Source: Actinomadura chibensis NBRC 106107 (GTDB lineage Bacteria; Actinomycetota; Actinomycetes; Streptosporangiales; Streptosporangiaceae). From it: 42,473 bases of DNA. The translations under genes were made by a program, and so were the position numbers. A model generated the notes under the pieces. It saw nothing but the letters and a program-made list of their open reading frames with translations, did no database searches and was not told where the DNA came from. Positions 17,272 to 25,722 of the stretch are shown in pieces. Position 1 is the stretch's first letter. The number at the start of each line of letters is the position of its first letter. The stretch spans positions 1 through 42,473 of the forward strand of contig NZ_BCQP01000083.1 of NCBI RefSeq assembly GCF_001552135.1, in the 5' to 3' direction.

Positions 17272-17298
17272 GCGGTGGGGCGCTGCCCTCCCCACCGC
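17272..17298. other. 9-bp inverted repeat in the divergent spacer
   Basis: GCGGTGGGG (17272-17280) pairs perfectly with CCCCACCGC (17290-17298) around a 9-base loop. It lies between the DUF4282 promoter and a TATTGT -10-like hexamer (17307-17312) for the prepilin-peptidase-like gene, so it could be an operator for either. The function is unknown. Confidence 0.4.
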
Positions 17299-17353
17299 CC
17301 GGCGGTTATTGTGCGGGGGCCGTGCAACGGGTCGGGATCGGGGCGTGGGGTCG

Positions 17354-17974
17354 ATGGTCGTCGCAGTGGTGTCGGCGCTCGCGGGGCTGGCCGCCGGGCT
17401 GCTCCTCGCGCCGCTGACCGCCCCCTTCGTCGGGGACGTCCCGCCCCGCCGGACGCCGGTGGCCCTGGCCACCGCCGCCGCCTTCGGGCTGCTCGGCTGG
17501 CGCGTCGGGCTTGAGCCTGCGCTGCCCGCTCTGCTCTACCTCGCCGCGGTCGGCGCGCTGCTCGGCTTCGTCGACGTGAAGGTCAAACGGCTGCCGGACC
17601 GGTTCACGCTGCCGTCCTATGGCGTCGCGGCGGCGCTGCTGGCCGCCGCCGCGCCGTTCACCGAGAGCGGCCTCCGCCATTTCCTGCACGCCCTTCTCGG
17701 AATGGCGGCGATGTTCGCGCTGTATCTGCTGCAGGCGTTCATCACGCCGTCCGGGGTCGGGCTGGGGGACGTCAAACTGTCCGGCGTGCTCGGCCTCTGC
17801 CTCGGCTGGTTCGGCCTGGACGCCTGGGTCTTCGGCCTTCTGGCGACCTATCTCATCGGCGGCGCGGCGGGCATCGCGATCCTGATCGTCCGGCGGGACC
17901 GCAAAAGCGAGTTCGCCTTCGGACCGGCCATGCTCGTGGGCGCCCTGCTCGCCGTCCTCGTCCTCCACCCCTAG
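17354..17974 (+). CDS. A24-family prepilin peptidase-like membrane protein
   Basis: 206 residues, almost entirely hydrophobic with about six or seven transmembrane segments. Both catalytic Asp motifs of type IV prepilin peptidases are present: FVDVKVKRLPDRFTLPS (Asp...LPD) and GLGDVKLSG (GxGDxK). The N-terminal methyltransferase domain of PilD is absent, as usual for actinobacterial A24 proteins. Substrates would be class III signal peptides of Tad/Flp-like pilins, but no pilin gene is nearby. I chose ATG 17354; GTG 17345 is possible. The 3' end is 18 bp from the convergent LCP gene. Confidence 0.85.
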   Translation: MVVAVVSALAGLAAGLLLAPLTAPFVGDVPPRRTPVALATAAAFGLLGWRVGLEPALPALLYLAAVGALLGFVDVKVKRLPDRFTLPSYGVAAALLAAAAPFTESGLRHFLHALLGMAAMFALYLLQAFITPSGVGLGDVKLSGVLGLCLGWFGLDAWVFGLLATYLIGGAAGIAILIVRRDRKSEFAFGPAMLVGALLAVLVLHP

Positions 17975-17992
17975 CGCGCGACGGCGGGCGGG

Positions 17993-19477
17993 TCAGTCGC
18001 GGCAGGGGTTCTGCCCGCCCTGGACGCCGCCGCCGATCTTGTTGATGGCGGGCGGGGCGAGCCGCAGCCCGGTCGCGCCGATCACGAGGCGGACGCCGTC
18101 CGCCGGGGCGGCCGCGTCGGCGGTGAGCAGCGCGTCCGGGACGTCGCGCGCGAGCGCCGACGCCTGCGCCTCCGCGGCGGCCCCGTAGACGATGCGGCTC
18201 TCCGGCGCGGCGGCGCCCTGCTCGACCTTCTTCGCGACCTTGAAGCCGCGCTGCCTGAGCTGCCGGACGACGCGCCGCACGAGCGGGTCCGGCCCGCCCG
18301 CGTCCACGACGGTGACGTTCACCTTGCCGGGGGCGGGCGGCGCCTGCTTCGCCTGGACGGGCTTGGCGGGCTCGGCGGGCAGGTCGTTGTCGTGCTTGAC
18401 GGCCTCGAACAGCGGCTTCGCCAGCTCCTGGTTCCACTGGACGCGGTTCGGGTCCGGCGCGTACCGCTCGACCGGGACGGTCACGAACCGCACCTGCCCG
18501 GCGCTCATCCCCTTCAGCCCGTCCGCGAGCTTGCGCATCGCGGACAGGTCGAGGTCGTCGTCGGTCGTCACCGACTTCGTCGCCGCCTTCAGGAACTTGT
18601 ACGTCTTGGCGGGGTCGCTCAGGACGGAACCGCTGGTCGCCTTGTCGACGACCGCCGCCATGAACTTCTGCTGCCGCTCGATCCGTTCGAGGTCGGACCC
18701 GTTCCCCAGCGAGTAGCGCGCCCGCACGTACCCGAGCGCCTGCTCGCCCTTGACGGTCTGCTTCCCGGCCTTCAGGTACAGCTCGGCGCGCGGGTCGTTC
18801 ACCGGCTTGTCGACGCAGATCTGGACGCCGCCGAGAGCGTCCACCATCCGCTTGAACCCGGAGAAGTCGACCTGGACGAAATGGTCGATGTGGATCCCGG
18901 TCAGCGACTCCAGCGTCTTCCACGTGCAGGTCGGGCCCGCGTAGGCGAACGCGGCGTTCAGCATCCCGAACTGCGCGGGGACCGTCCCGCCCTTCTCCTT
19001 CCTGCACTGCGGGATCTTCACCATCGAGTCGCGCGGGAAGCTGATCCCGACCGCCTGGTCCCGGTTCGGCGACAGGTGCAGGATGATCGCCGTGTCCGAG
19101 CGCGCGCCCGACATCCCGGCGGCCGCCCCGTACCGCGCGTTGTCGCCCTCCCGGGTGTCGGACCCGATCAGCAGGATGTTCAGCGACTTGTTCAGCTTCT
19201 TCGGACGGTCCGCGCCGAGCTGGTCGTCGACGTTCTTCTTCTCGATCCCGCCCATCAGGTCGTGGTAGAGCCAGGCCGCCCCGGCCCCGCCGGCGAGCAG
19301 GACCACGGCGGCGCCGAGCGCGGTCCACCGCAGGACCCGCCGCGACCGCCGCCGCCCTTTCTCCGGAGCGTCCGCGGCCTCGGTGTCCGCCCCGGCATCC
19401 GCGGTGGTCGCCTTGCTGGTCGCCTCGGTGTCCGCTGGCGCGGCATCCGGCTCGGGCTCGGGGTTCTCGTCGCTCAT
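17993..19477 (-). CDS. LytR-CpsA-Psr (LCP) family cell-wall glycopolymer ligase
   Basis: 494 residues. An acidic cytoplasmic N-terminus (about 1-40) and Arg-rich RRRSRR precede one transmembrane helix (about 50-70), then the LCP domain (about 95-300): NILLIGSDTREGDNARYG, SDTAIILHLSPNRDQAVGISFPRDS, GGVQICVDKPV, YVRARYSLGNGSDLERIERQQ, which carry the Arg and Asp residues that bind polyprenyl pyrophosphate and metal. The LytR_C domain (about 390-490; VNVTVVDAGGPDPLVRRVVRQLRQRGF) follows. LCP enzymes attach arabinogalactan, teichoic or capsular polymers to peptidoglycan on the outer side of the membrane. ATG 19477 is chosen as the first start before the acidic tail; a weak site (GACGGGA) precedes it. 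Confidence 0.93.
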   Translation of the reverse strand: MSDENPEPEPDAAPADTEATSKATTADAGADTEAADAPEKGRRRSRRVLRWTALGAAVVLLAGGAGAAWLYHDLMGGIEKKNVDDQLGADRPKKLNKSLNILLIGSDTREGDNARYGAAAGMSGARSDTAIILHLSPNRDQAVGISFPRDSMVKIPQCRKEKGGTVPAQFGMLNAAFAYAGPTCTWKTLESLTGIHIDHFVQVDFSGFKRMVDALGGVQICVDKPVNDPRAELYLKAGKQTVKGEQALGYVRARYSLGNGSDLERIERQQKFMAAVVDKATSGSVLSDPAKTYKFLKAATKSVTTDDDLDLSAMRKLADGLKGMSAGQVRFVTVPVERYAPDPNRVQWNQELAKPLFEAVKHDNDLPAEPAKPVQAKQAPPAPGKVNVTVVDAGGPDPLVRRVVRQLRQRGFKVAKKVEQGAAAPESRIVYGAAAEAQASALARDVPDALLTADAAAPADGVRLVIGATGLRLAPPAINKIGGGVQGGQNPCRD

Positions 19478-19755
19478 CGGTCCCGTCTCGGGCCAGGCCC
19501 TGGTCCAGGGCGCGGTCTTCGTGGTTCGCCACTCCAAGGAGGCGGCGGGATTCACGGCGGTGCGTGCACCTCCGCCTGTTGGATGCGCGAGCCGCCATTT
19601 TTGTTGACAACCACGCGGAAATCCTGGCATCCGCCTGGGACGCGTCCGGCCGGAGCCCCGGCCATGCCTTACCGCACTCGTCTCGATTCCGCCCGGCAAT
19701 AACGACTGGTTATGGATGGCGGTCGGCTCCCACCCCCGCTCAGGCGGCTAAAGTC

Positions 19756-19771
19756 TGTGGTCAGACTCACA
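19756..19771. promoter_or_regulatory. CRP-like box 1 upstream of sdh1
   Basis: TGTGGTCAGACTCACA fits the CRP/GlxR consensus TGTGA-N6-TCACA with one mismatch and exact 5-6-5 spacing. It is also the core of a 7-bp inverted repeat (GTCTGTG/CACAGAC). A Crp/Fnr gene lies just downstream of the operon. Confidence 0.65.
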
Positions 19772-19783
19772 GACGGGTCTGCC

Positions 19784-19799
19784 TGTTATGTATGTCACA
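19784..19799. promoter_or_regulatory. CRP-like box 2 upstream of sdh1, overlapping a possible -10
   Basis: TGTTATGTATGTCACA also fits TGTGA-N6-TCACA with one mismatch, 28 bp from box 1. It contains TTATGT/TATGTA, the best -10-like sequences in the region. If this is the promoter, a bound regulator would repress. Confidence 0.6.
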
Positions 19800-19980
19800 G
19801 CCACCGGAAGGTGGCGTAAGGTCGCTTCGCTGGAAGCGCACACGAGGCGTCACCGCCCGCATGCGACCCGCCGCCGGGAGCGGCCCGCGCCGGGGCGCGC
19901 GGCCCCGCGCGCGACGGCCGCACGGGTGCGCTCAGACCGTGATGCGGGGACACGACGACCCGAGCTCAGGAGAGCGATCG

Positions 19981-20811
19981 ATGAGCACTGTGGAGGCGCC
20001 GGCGAAGTCGCGCGCCCAGATCAAGGAACGCACGCTCCGGAAGGACAACTGGCGCCTGTATCCGGTCACGACCTTCGTGATCTTCACGGCGTGGGTGGTG
20101 TACGCGACCGTCCGGGCGTTCTGGGGCTCCGCCTTCTACGTCCCGGAGTTCCACTACCTGACGCCGTTCTACTCGCCGTGCCTGAACGAGATCTGCAACA
20201 ACGTGACGGTGGACGGCCACACCGGCGACGCGGCGGAGTTCGGGACGTTCCTCCCGGCGGGCACCCGCGGCTGGATCCCGTTCGCGGCGATCTCGCTGCC
20301 GTTCCTGCTGCTGTTCCGGCTGACCTGCTACTACTACCGCAAGGCGTACTACAGGTCGTTCTGGCAGTCGCCGACCGCGTGCGCCGTCCGCGAGCCGCAC
20401 GGCAAGTACACCGGGGAGCGGCGGTTCCCGCTGATCGGGCAGAACCTGCACCGCTACTTCTGGCTGGCGGCCGTGCTGATCTCCCTGATCAACACGTGGG
20501 ACGCGGTCCGCGCCTTCCACGGCAAGGACGGCGGGTTCGGCATCGGGCTCGGCACGCTCATCCTCGTCGCGAACGTGGTGCTGCTCTGGCTCTACACCCT
20601 GTCCTGCCACTCGTGCCGGCACATCGTCGGCGGACGGTTGAAGAACTTCTCCAAGCACCCGTTCCGGTACCGGATGTGGGGCTGGGTCTCCAAGATCAAC
20701 GAGCGGCACGGCACCTACGCCCTCATCACCCTGGGCTCGCTGGTGGTGGCCGACCTGTACGTCGCGCTCGTGGCCGGCGGCACCTTCTCCGACCCGCGAA
20801 TCTTCAACTGA
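19981..20811 (+). CDS. sdhC: Succinate dehydrogenase membrane subunit, mycobacterial Sdh1 type
   Basis: 276 residues with five hydrophobic segments (about 27-49, 95-113, 159-176, 190-208, 245-265). It anchors the flavoprotein and iron-sulfur subunits and hands electrons to menaquinone. The sequence is unlike classic heme-b SdhC and matches the anchor of actinobacterial Sdh1 operons. Cys and His residues cluster near the membrane faces: Cys116, Cys134, His140 and the striking C209-H-S-C-R-H214. The mycobacterial Sdh1 complex has been reported to hold a membrane-embedded Rieske-type 2Fe-2S cluster, so these are candidate ligands. ATG 19981 has AGGAG 8 bases upstream. It is first of three genes in the order C-A-B. 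Confidence 0.9.
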   Translation: MSTVEAPAKSRAQIKERTLRKDNWRLYPVTTFVIFTAWVVYATVRAFWGSAFYVPEFHYLTPFYSPCLNEICNNVTVDGHTGDAAEFGTFLPAGTRGWIPFAAISLPFLLLFRLTCYYYRKAYYRSFWQSPTACAVREPHGKYTGERRFPLIGQNLHRYFWLAAVLISLINTWDAVRAFHGKDGGFGIGLGTLILVANVVLLWLYTLSCHSCRHIVGGRLKNFSKHPFRYRMWGWVSKINERHGTYALITLGSLVVADLYVALVAGGTFSDPRIFN

Positions 20812-20823
20812 GGCCAAGGAATC

Positions 20824-22821
20824 ATGACTGAGATCGAGAGGCACTCGTACGACGTCGTGGTGATCGGCGCCGGCGGCGCCGGGCTGCGCGCGGCGATCGA
20901 GGCGCGCCTCCAGGGCAAGAAGACGGCGATCATCTCCAAGTCGCTGTTCGGCAAGGCCCACACGGTGATGGCCGAGGGCGGCGCCGCCGCCGCGATGGGC
21001 AACGTCAACGCCAACGACAACTGGATGGTCCACTTCCGCGACACCATGCGCGGCGGCAAGTTCATGAACAGCTGGCGGATGGCCGAGCTGCACGCCAAGG
21101 AGGCCCCGGAGCGGATCTGGGAGCTGGAGCACTGGGGCGCGCTGTTCGACCGCACCAAGGACGGCAAGATCAGCCAGCGCAACTTCGGCGGCCACGAGTA
21201 CCCGCGCCTCGCGCACGTCGGCGACCGGACGGGCCTGGAGCTGATCCGGACCACCCAGCAGAAGATCGTCGCCCTCCAGCAGGAGGACCACGCCAAGCAC
21301 GGCGACTACGAGGCCCGCCTTAAGGTGTGGGCCGAGACGACCGTGACGCGCCTGCTCAAGGACGCCGACGGACGCATCTGCGGCGCGTTCGGCTACGTCC
21401 GCGAGACCGGGAAGTTCGTCGTGTTCGAGGCGCCCGCCGTGGTGCTCGCGACGGGCGGCATCGGCAAGGCGTTCAAGGTGACGTCCAACTCCTGGGAGTA
21501 CACCGGGGACGGGCACGCGCTGGCCCTGCTGTCCGGCGCGACGCTGCTGAACATGGAGTTCGTCCAGTTCCACCCGACCGGGATGGTCTGGCCGCCGTCC
21601 GTCAAGGGCATCCTCGTGACCGAGTCGGTGCGCGGCGACCGCGGCGTCCTGCGCAACTCCGAGGGCAAGCGGTTCATGTTCGACTACATCCCGGAGGTCT
21701 TCAAGGACCAGTACGCCACCACCGAGGAGGAGGGCGACCGCTGGTACGACGACCCCGACAACAACCGGCGCCCGCCCGAGCTGCTGCCCCGTGACGAGGT
21801 CGCCCGCGCGATCAACTCCGAGGTCAAGGCCGGGCGCGGGTCCCCGCACGGCGGCGTGTTCCTCACCGTCGTCGACCGGATGCCGGGCGGCGCGGCCGAG
21901 ATCGTCCGGCGGCTGCCGTCGATGTACCACCAGTTCAAGGAGCTGGCGGACGTCGACATCACCAAGGAGCCGATGGAGGTCGGCCCGACCTGCCACTACG
22001 TGATGGGCGGCGTGGAGGTCGACCCCGACACGGCGGCGGCGAAGGTCCCCGGCCTGTTCGCCGCGGGCGAGGTGTCCGGCGGCATGCACGGCTCGAACCG
22101 GCTCGGCGGCAACTCGCTGTCGGACCTGCTGGTCTTCGGCCGCCGGGCCGGGCTCGGCGCGTCCGAGTACGTCGACGCGCTGGCCGCGCGGCCCGCCGTC
22201 CCGGAGTCGGAGGTCGAGGCGGCGACGGCCGAGGCGCTCGCCCCGTTCGAGCGCAAGGACGGTGAGAACCCCTACACCGTCCACGCCGAGCTGCAGACGA
22301 CGATGAACGACCTGGTCGGCATCATCCGCAAGGAAGAGGAGCTGAAGCAGGCGCTGGAGGCGCTCGGCAAGCTCCGCGAGCGGGTCGCGAACGTCAGCGT
22401 CGAGCCCGTCGCCGTGAACGACGGCCGCGGCTACCACCCCGGCTGGCACCTCGCGCTCGACCTGCGCAACATGCTGCTCGTGTCGGAGGCGGTCGCGAAG
22501 GCGGCGCTGGAGCGGGAGGAGAGCCGCGGCGGCCACACCCGCGACGACCACCCGGGCATGTCGGCCGAGTGGCGCAAGGTCAACCTCGTCTGCAGGCTGG
22601 CGGGCGACCCGTCGTCCCCGCACGTCGAGCTGGTCCGGCAGGACATGGTCCCCATGCGGGACGACCTGCTCGAACTGTTCGACAACGACGAGCTGAAGAA
22701 GTACCTGACCGCCGAGGAGCTGCCGGCGGGCCTGGCCGAGGAGGTCAAGACCGAGCAGGCGGAGGCCGCCGCCGGGTCCGGCGCGACCGCGGCCGCGGAC
22801 GACGAGGAGGGCGACCGATGA
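20824..22821 (+). CDS. sdhA: Succinate dehydrogenase flavoprotein subunit (Sdh1 type)
   Basis: 665 residues. The FAD-binding Rossmann motif VVVIGAGGAGLRAAIEA is at residues ~11-27, and the covalent-flavin His lies in GKAHTVMAEGG. Substrate-binding and catalytic segments include FVQFHPTGM, VTESVRGDRGVLRN, CHYVMGGVEVD, LFAAGEVSGGMHGSNRLGGNSL and the capping/C-terminal domain ending in an acidic Ala/Glu tail. It oxidises succinate to fumarate in the cytoplasm on the anchor. The spacing to sdhC is 12 bases, with AAGGA as ribosome-binding site. The stop overlaps the sdhB start as ATGA. Confidence 0.95.
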   Translation: MTEIERHSYDVVVIGAGGAGLRAAIEARLQGKKTAIISKSLFGKAHTVMAEGGAAAAMGNVNANDNWMVHFRDTMRGGKFMNSWRMAELHAKEAPERIWELEHWGALFDRTKDGKISQRNFGGHEYPRLAHVGDRTGLELIRTTQQKIVALQQEDHAKHGDYEARLKVWAETTVTRLLKDADGRICGAFGYVRETGKFVVFEAPAVVLATGGIGKAFKVTSNSWEYTGDGHALALLSGATLLNMEFVQFHPTGMVWPPSVKGILVTESVRGDRGVLRNSEGKRFMFDYIPEVFKDQYATTEEEGDRWYDDPDNNRRPPELLPRDEVARAINSEVKAGRGSPHGGVFLTVVDRMPGGAAEIVRRLPSMYHQFKELADVDITKEPMEVGPTCHYVMGGVEVDPDTAAAKVPGLFAAGEVSGGMHGSNRLGGNSLSDLLVFGRRAGLGASEYVDALAARPAVPESEVEAATAEALAPFERKDGENPYTVHAELQTTMNDLVGIIRKEEELKQALEALGKLRERVANVSVEPVAVNDGRGYHPGWHLALDLRNMLLVSEAVAKAALEREESRGGHTRDDHPGMSAEWRKVNLVCRLAGDPSSPHVELVRQDMVPMRDDLLELFDNDELKKYLTAEELPAGLAEEVKTEQAEAAAGSGATAAADDEEGDR

Positions 22822-23588
22822 GCTACGAGGCCAAGTTCCGGGTCTGGCGCGGTGACGACGGCGACGGCGAGCTCACCGACTACACGGTCGAGGTGAACGA
22901 GGGCGAGGTCGTCCTCGACATCATCCACCGGCTGCAGGCCACGCAGGCGCCCGACCTCGCCGTCCGGTGGAACTGCAAGGCGGGCAAGTGCGGCTCGTGC
23001 TCGGCCGAGATCAACGGCATGCCGAAGCTGATGTGCATGACGCGGATGTCGACGTTCGAGCCGGACGAGACGGTCACGGTCACCCCGGTCCGCACGTTCC
23101 CCGTCATCCGCGACCTCGTCACGGACGTCTCGTACAACTACGAGAAGGCGCGCGAGATCCCGTCGTTCGACCCGGGCGACGCCAAGCCCGGCGAGCTGCG
23201 CATGCAGCAGGTGGACGTGGAACGGTCGCAGGAGTTCCGGAAGTGCATCGAATGCTTCCTGTGCCAGAACGTCTGCCACGTGATTCGTGACCACGAAGAG
23301 AACAAACCGGAATTCTCGGGCCCGCGCTTCCTGATGCGGATCGCCGAGTTGGAGATGCACCCGGCCGACCAGGCCGACCGGCGGCAGATCGCGGCGAAGG
23401 ACCACGGCCTCGGCTTCTGCAACATCACCAAGTGCTGCACCGAGGTCTGCCCCGAGCACATCAAGATCACCGACAACGCGCTGATCCCGATGAAGGAACG
23501 GGTCGTCGGACGCAAGTACGACCCGGTCGTGTGGCTCGGCAGCAAGCTCGGCATCGTGAAGAAGGGGCAGGACACACCGTCCGCCTAA
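22818..23588 (+). CDS. sdhB: Succinate dehydrogenase/fumarate reductase iron-sulfur subunit (Sdh1 type)
   Basis: 256 residues. The N-terminal ferredoxin domain has the 2Fe-2S ligands WNCKAGKCGSC and a later Cys in KLMC. The C-terminal domain has CIECFLCQNVCHV for the 4Fe-4S and CNITKCCTEVCPEHI for the 3Fe-4S cluster; all ligands are in place. It carries electrons from FADH2 in SdhA to the quinone site in the anchor. ATG 22818 overlaps the sdhA stop. It is followed by a strong hairpin, so the operon ends here. Confidence 0.95.
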   Translation: MSYEAKFRVWRGDDGDGELTDYTVEVNEGEVVLDIIHRLQATQAPDLAVRWNCKAGKCGSCSAEINGMPKLMCMTRMSTFEPDETVTVTPVRTFPVIRDLVTDVSYNYEKAREIPSFDPGDAKPGELRMQQVDVERSQEFRKCIECFLCQNVCHVIRDHEENKPEFSGPRFLMRIAELEMHPADQADRRQIAAKDHGLGFCNITKCCTEVCPEHIKITDNALIPMKERVVGRKYDPVVWLGSKLGIVKKGQDTPSA

Positions 23589-23614
23589 GATGGCCTGACC
23601 TGGGACGATGTCCT

Positions 23615-23657
23615 CGCGAACGCCCCCCGCCGCCCCGCGCGACGGGGGGCGTTCGCG
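23615..23657 (+). terminator. Terminator of the sdh1 operon
   Basis: Perfect 15-bp stem (CGCGAACGCCCCCCG, 23615-23629; complement 23643-23657) with a 13-base loop, 26 bases after the sdhB stop. Confidence 0.88.
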
Positions 23658-23918
23658 GTTCCGCCGCGGGAGTCGGCGCTCTGGCTTGCGGCGCTCCCGG
23701 AACACGACGGGCGGCGTGCCCCCGGGCCGCCGCCCGTCGTTCCGCCGCTCGCCACAGGCGATGAACGGGACGCCGGCCGGCCTTCCGGCCGTACACGCCA
23801 TGTCCCACCCTCGCCCGCCGCCCACGGGGTCGAAAAGGCATTTGTGCACAGAGCGTGTGATTAAACCGTGATTGTTTCCCTGGACCACGGGACGGCCCGG
23901 TCCCTTTAGCGTGGTGGC
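23658..23918. other. Spacer before the Crp/Fnr gene
   Basis: 261 bp without a plausible gene. It holds a short inverted repeat GGCCGG-CCTT-CCGGCC (23775-23790) and, nearer the gene, a less GC-rich stretch (about 23830-23880) with the palindrome TGTGCACA and a direct repeat GTGATT. No full CRP-type box is present and the promoter is not clear. Confidence 0.4.
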
Positions 23919-24617
23919 ATGAACGCCCTCGAAACGGGTTCGTTTCTCGCCGAGCTGACCCCGCTGGAACGCGCGGAACTGGAGGCGCGCGGCCGCGTCC
24001 GCGACTTCGAACGGGGGGAGACGCTCTTCGTGGAGGGGGAGCGGCCGGGCTGGGTCGCCGTCCTGCTGAAGGGGCGGGTCAAGGCGTTCTCCTACCGCGA
24101 GCAGGGCGGGGAGGCGCTGCTCGCCGTCCGCGGCCCGGGCGCGCTGCTCGGCGAGGTCGCCGCGATCGACGGGCTGCCGCGGTCGGCGTCGGTTGAGGCC
24201 CTCGAACCGGTGCGGGCGCTCGCCGTCACGGCGGAGGAGTTCATGGCGTTCCTCCAGCTCCACGGCCGGGTGTCGGTCATCATCATGCGGATGCTGTGCC
24301 AGCGGTGGCGCGACGCCGACCTCAAGCGCGCCGAGTTCGGCATGTTCGACGCCACCGGACGGGTCGCGCAGCGGCTCGTCGAGCTGGCGGAGCGGTTCGG
24401 CGTCCCCTACGAGCGGCGGCCGGGCCCGGCGGCGCCCGGGGAGAGCGTCCGCATCACGCTGAACCTGTCGCAGGAGGAGCTGGCCGGATGGGTCGGCGCG
24501 TCCCGGGAGGCGGTCAGCAAGGCGCTGCGGACGCTCCGCGCGCACGGCTGGATCGAGACGGGGCGGCGGCGGCTGATCGTCCACGACCTCCAGGCGCTGC
24601 GCAGGCACGCCCGCTGA
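23919..24617 (+). CDS. Crp/Fnr-family transcriptional regulator
   Basis: 232 residues. The cyclic-nucleotide-binding beta-roll covers about 10-115 and keeps the key contacts: GEVAAIDGLPRSASVEAL contains the Gly-Glu and Arg-Ser-Ala of cAMP-binding members. The long dimerisation helix follows (FMAFLQLHGRVSVIIMRMLCQRW), then the HTH domain with LSQEELAGWVGASREAVSKA and a recognition helix ending LRAHGWI. No Cys cluster of FNR type is present. This suggests a cAMP-responsive regulator. Two CRP-like boxes lie in front of the upstream sdh1 operon, so it is a candidate regulator of it. Start ATG 23919; the adjacent ribosome-binding site is weak (GTGG). Confidence 0.9.
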   Translation: MNALETGSFLAELTPLERAELEARGRVRDFERGETLFVEGERPGWVAVLLKGRVKAFSYREQGGEALLAVRGPGALLGEVAAIDGLPRSASVEALEPVRALAVTAEEFMAFLQLHGRVSVIIMRMLCQRWRDADLKRAEFGMFDATGRVAQRLVELAERFGVPYERRPGPAAPGESVRITLNLSQEELAGWVGASREAVSKALRTLRAHGWIETGRRRLIVHDLQALRRHAR

Positions 24618-24699
24618 AGCTCCCGTGCCCGGCTGTGGGCTGGGCTTTCGCGCTCGCGGCGACGCGCTGGCCGCGACCCGGTTCGTACCGGCCGCCCGT

Positions 24700-24720
24700 C
24701 CGGCACGTACGCTGTGCCGG
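24700..24720 (+). promoter_or_regulatory. Leaderless promoter and palindrome at the lysR start
   Basis: Perfect inverted repeat CCGGCAC-N7-GTGCCGG ends immediately before the GTG start, and the -10 TACGCT (24708-24713) sits in its loop, 7 bases from the start codon. This gives a leaderless mRNA whose -10 can be covered by a bound dimer, probably the LysR protein itself. Confidence 0.6.
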
Positions 24721-25722
24721 GTGCAGTTGCAGCAGCTCGCCTACTTCGTCGCGGTCGCGGAGGTCCGCCACTTCACGCAGGCCGCCGAGATCCTGCGGGT
24801 GGCGCAGCCGTCCCTGTCCAAGCAGATCCGCGCCCTGGAGGGCGAGCTGAACGTCTCGCTGTTCAGCCGGGCCCGGGGGAACATCGCGCTGACGCCCGCC
24901 GGCGAGGCGCTGCTGCCGCTCGCGAAGCGGATCCTCGCGGACGTCGAGACGGCCCGGCTGGAAGTGCAGGAGCTGGCGGGCCTGAAACGCGGGCGGGTGC
25001 GGCTCGGCGCCACGCCGTCGCTGTGCGCGGGCCTCCTCGCGGACGTCCTGCGCCGCTTCCACGACACCTATCCGGGGATCCAGCTCATCGTCGAGGAGGG
25101 CGGGTCGCGCGACCTCGTCCGGGAACTGACCCGGGGGTCCCTGGACCTGGCGCTGGTCATCCTCCCCCTGCACGGCGATCCGCCGCTGGACACGGTTCCG
25201 ATACTGCGCGAGTACCTCGTGGTGGCCTCTCCGGCGGGCCCCGACCGGAAGGACGCGGAGCGCGCGGCCAAGACGGCCCAGTTGCCGCGCCGCTCCTTCC
25301 TGCGGATCGAGGATCTGCGGAACCGCCCGCTGGTGATGTTCCGTCCGGGATACGACCTGCGGGAGGCGACGATCAGCGCGTGCCGGGCCGCCGGGTTCGA
25401 GCCGAGGTTCGCGGTCGAGGGCGGCGAGATGGACGCCGTGCTGCGGTTCGTCGAGGTCGGGCTGGGGGTCGCGGTCGTCCCGAGCATGGTCCTCGCCGGA
25501 CGGCCCGGCCTGCGCGGCACGCCGCTCGTCCTGCCCGACGAGGAGGCGCGGCGCGGCCGCCACGGCCCCGGCCTGCTCCGGACGGTCGCCCTCGCCCACC
25601 GCAAGGACGTCGAACTCACCCACGCGGCGCGCGCGTTCCAGGAGACCCTGCAGACGTTCCTCGTCGAAGCGGGCCTCGCCGGAAGCCTCCCCGCCGGGGT
25701 CGAGACCCTCGTCGGCGGCTAG
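24721..25722 (+). CDS. LysR-family transcriptional regulator
   Basis: 333 residues from GTG 24721. The N-terminal winged HTH (1-62) is typical: LQQLAYFVAVAEVRHFTQAAEILRVAQPSLSKQIRALEGEL, then LFSRARGNIALTPAGEALL. The linker helix is followed by a periplasmic-binding-protein-like effector domain (about 92-310: RLGATPSLCAGLLADVLRRF, LDLALVI, MDAVLRFVEVGLGVAVVPS). It is convergent with an MFS transporter gene and the stop codons share a CTAG, so they do not form the usual divergent LysR arrangement, though regulation of the transporter remains possible. An in-frame extension upstream would destroy the promoter and begin in poor coding sequence. Confidence 0.9.
   Translation: MQLQQLAYFVAVAEVRHFTQAAEILRVAQPSLSKQIRALEGELNVSLFSRARGNIALTPAGEALLPLAKRILADVETARLEVQELAGLKRGRVRLGATPSLCAGLLADVLRRFHDTYPGIQLIVEEGGSRDLVRELTRGSLDLALVILPLHGDPPLDTVPILREYLVVASPAGPDRKDAERAAKTAQLPRRSFLRIEDLRNRPLVMFRPGYDLREATISACRAAGFEPRFAVEGGEMDAVLRFVEVGLGVAVVPSMVLAGRPGLRGTPLVLPDEEARRGRHGPGLLRTVALAHRKDVELTHAARAFQETLQTFLVEAGLAGSLPAGVETLVGG

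Larger units (their letters stand above)
19478..19980. other. Spacer between LCP and sdh1: leader with regulatory boxes, no gene
   Basis: The 503-bp spacer contains no plausible gene; the longer open frame on the plus strand has no support upstream of the sdhC start. An AT-rich patch around 19596-19615 includes TTGACA (19604-19609) without a matching -10. Two CRP-like boxes lie at 19756-19799, followed by about 180 bp of GC-rich leader before the sdhC ribosome-binding site AGGAG (19968-19972). Confidence 0.6.

Noticed and set aside
19604..19609. TTGACA as a sdh1 promoter -35
   Set aside because: No -10 follows at 16-18 bases, and it is 150 bp from the CRP-like boxes.
23775..23790. GGCCGG-CCTT-CCGGCC as a second sdh1 terminator
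   Set aside because: Short stem with no clear transcript to end; the strong hairpin at 23615-23657 already follows sdhB.
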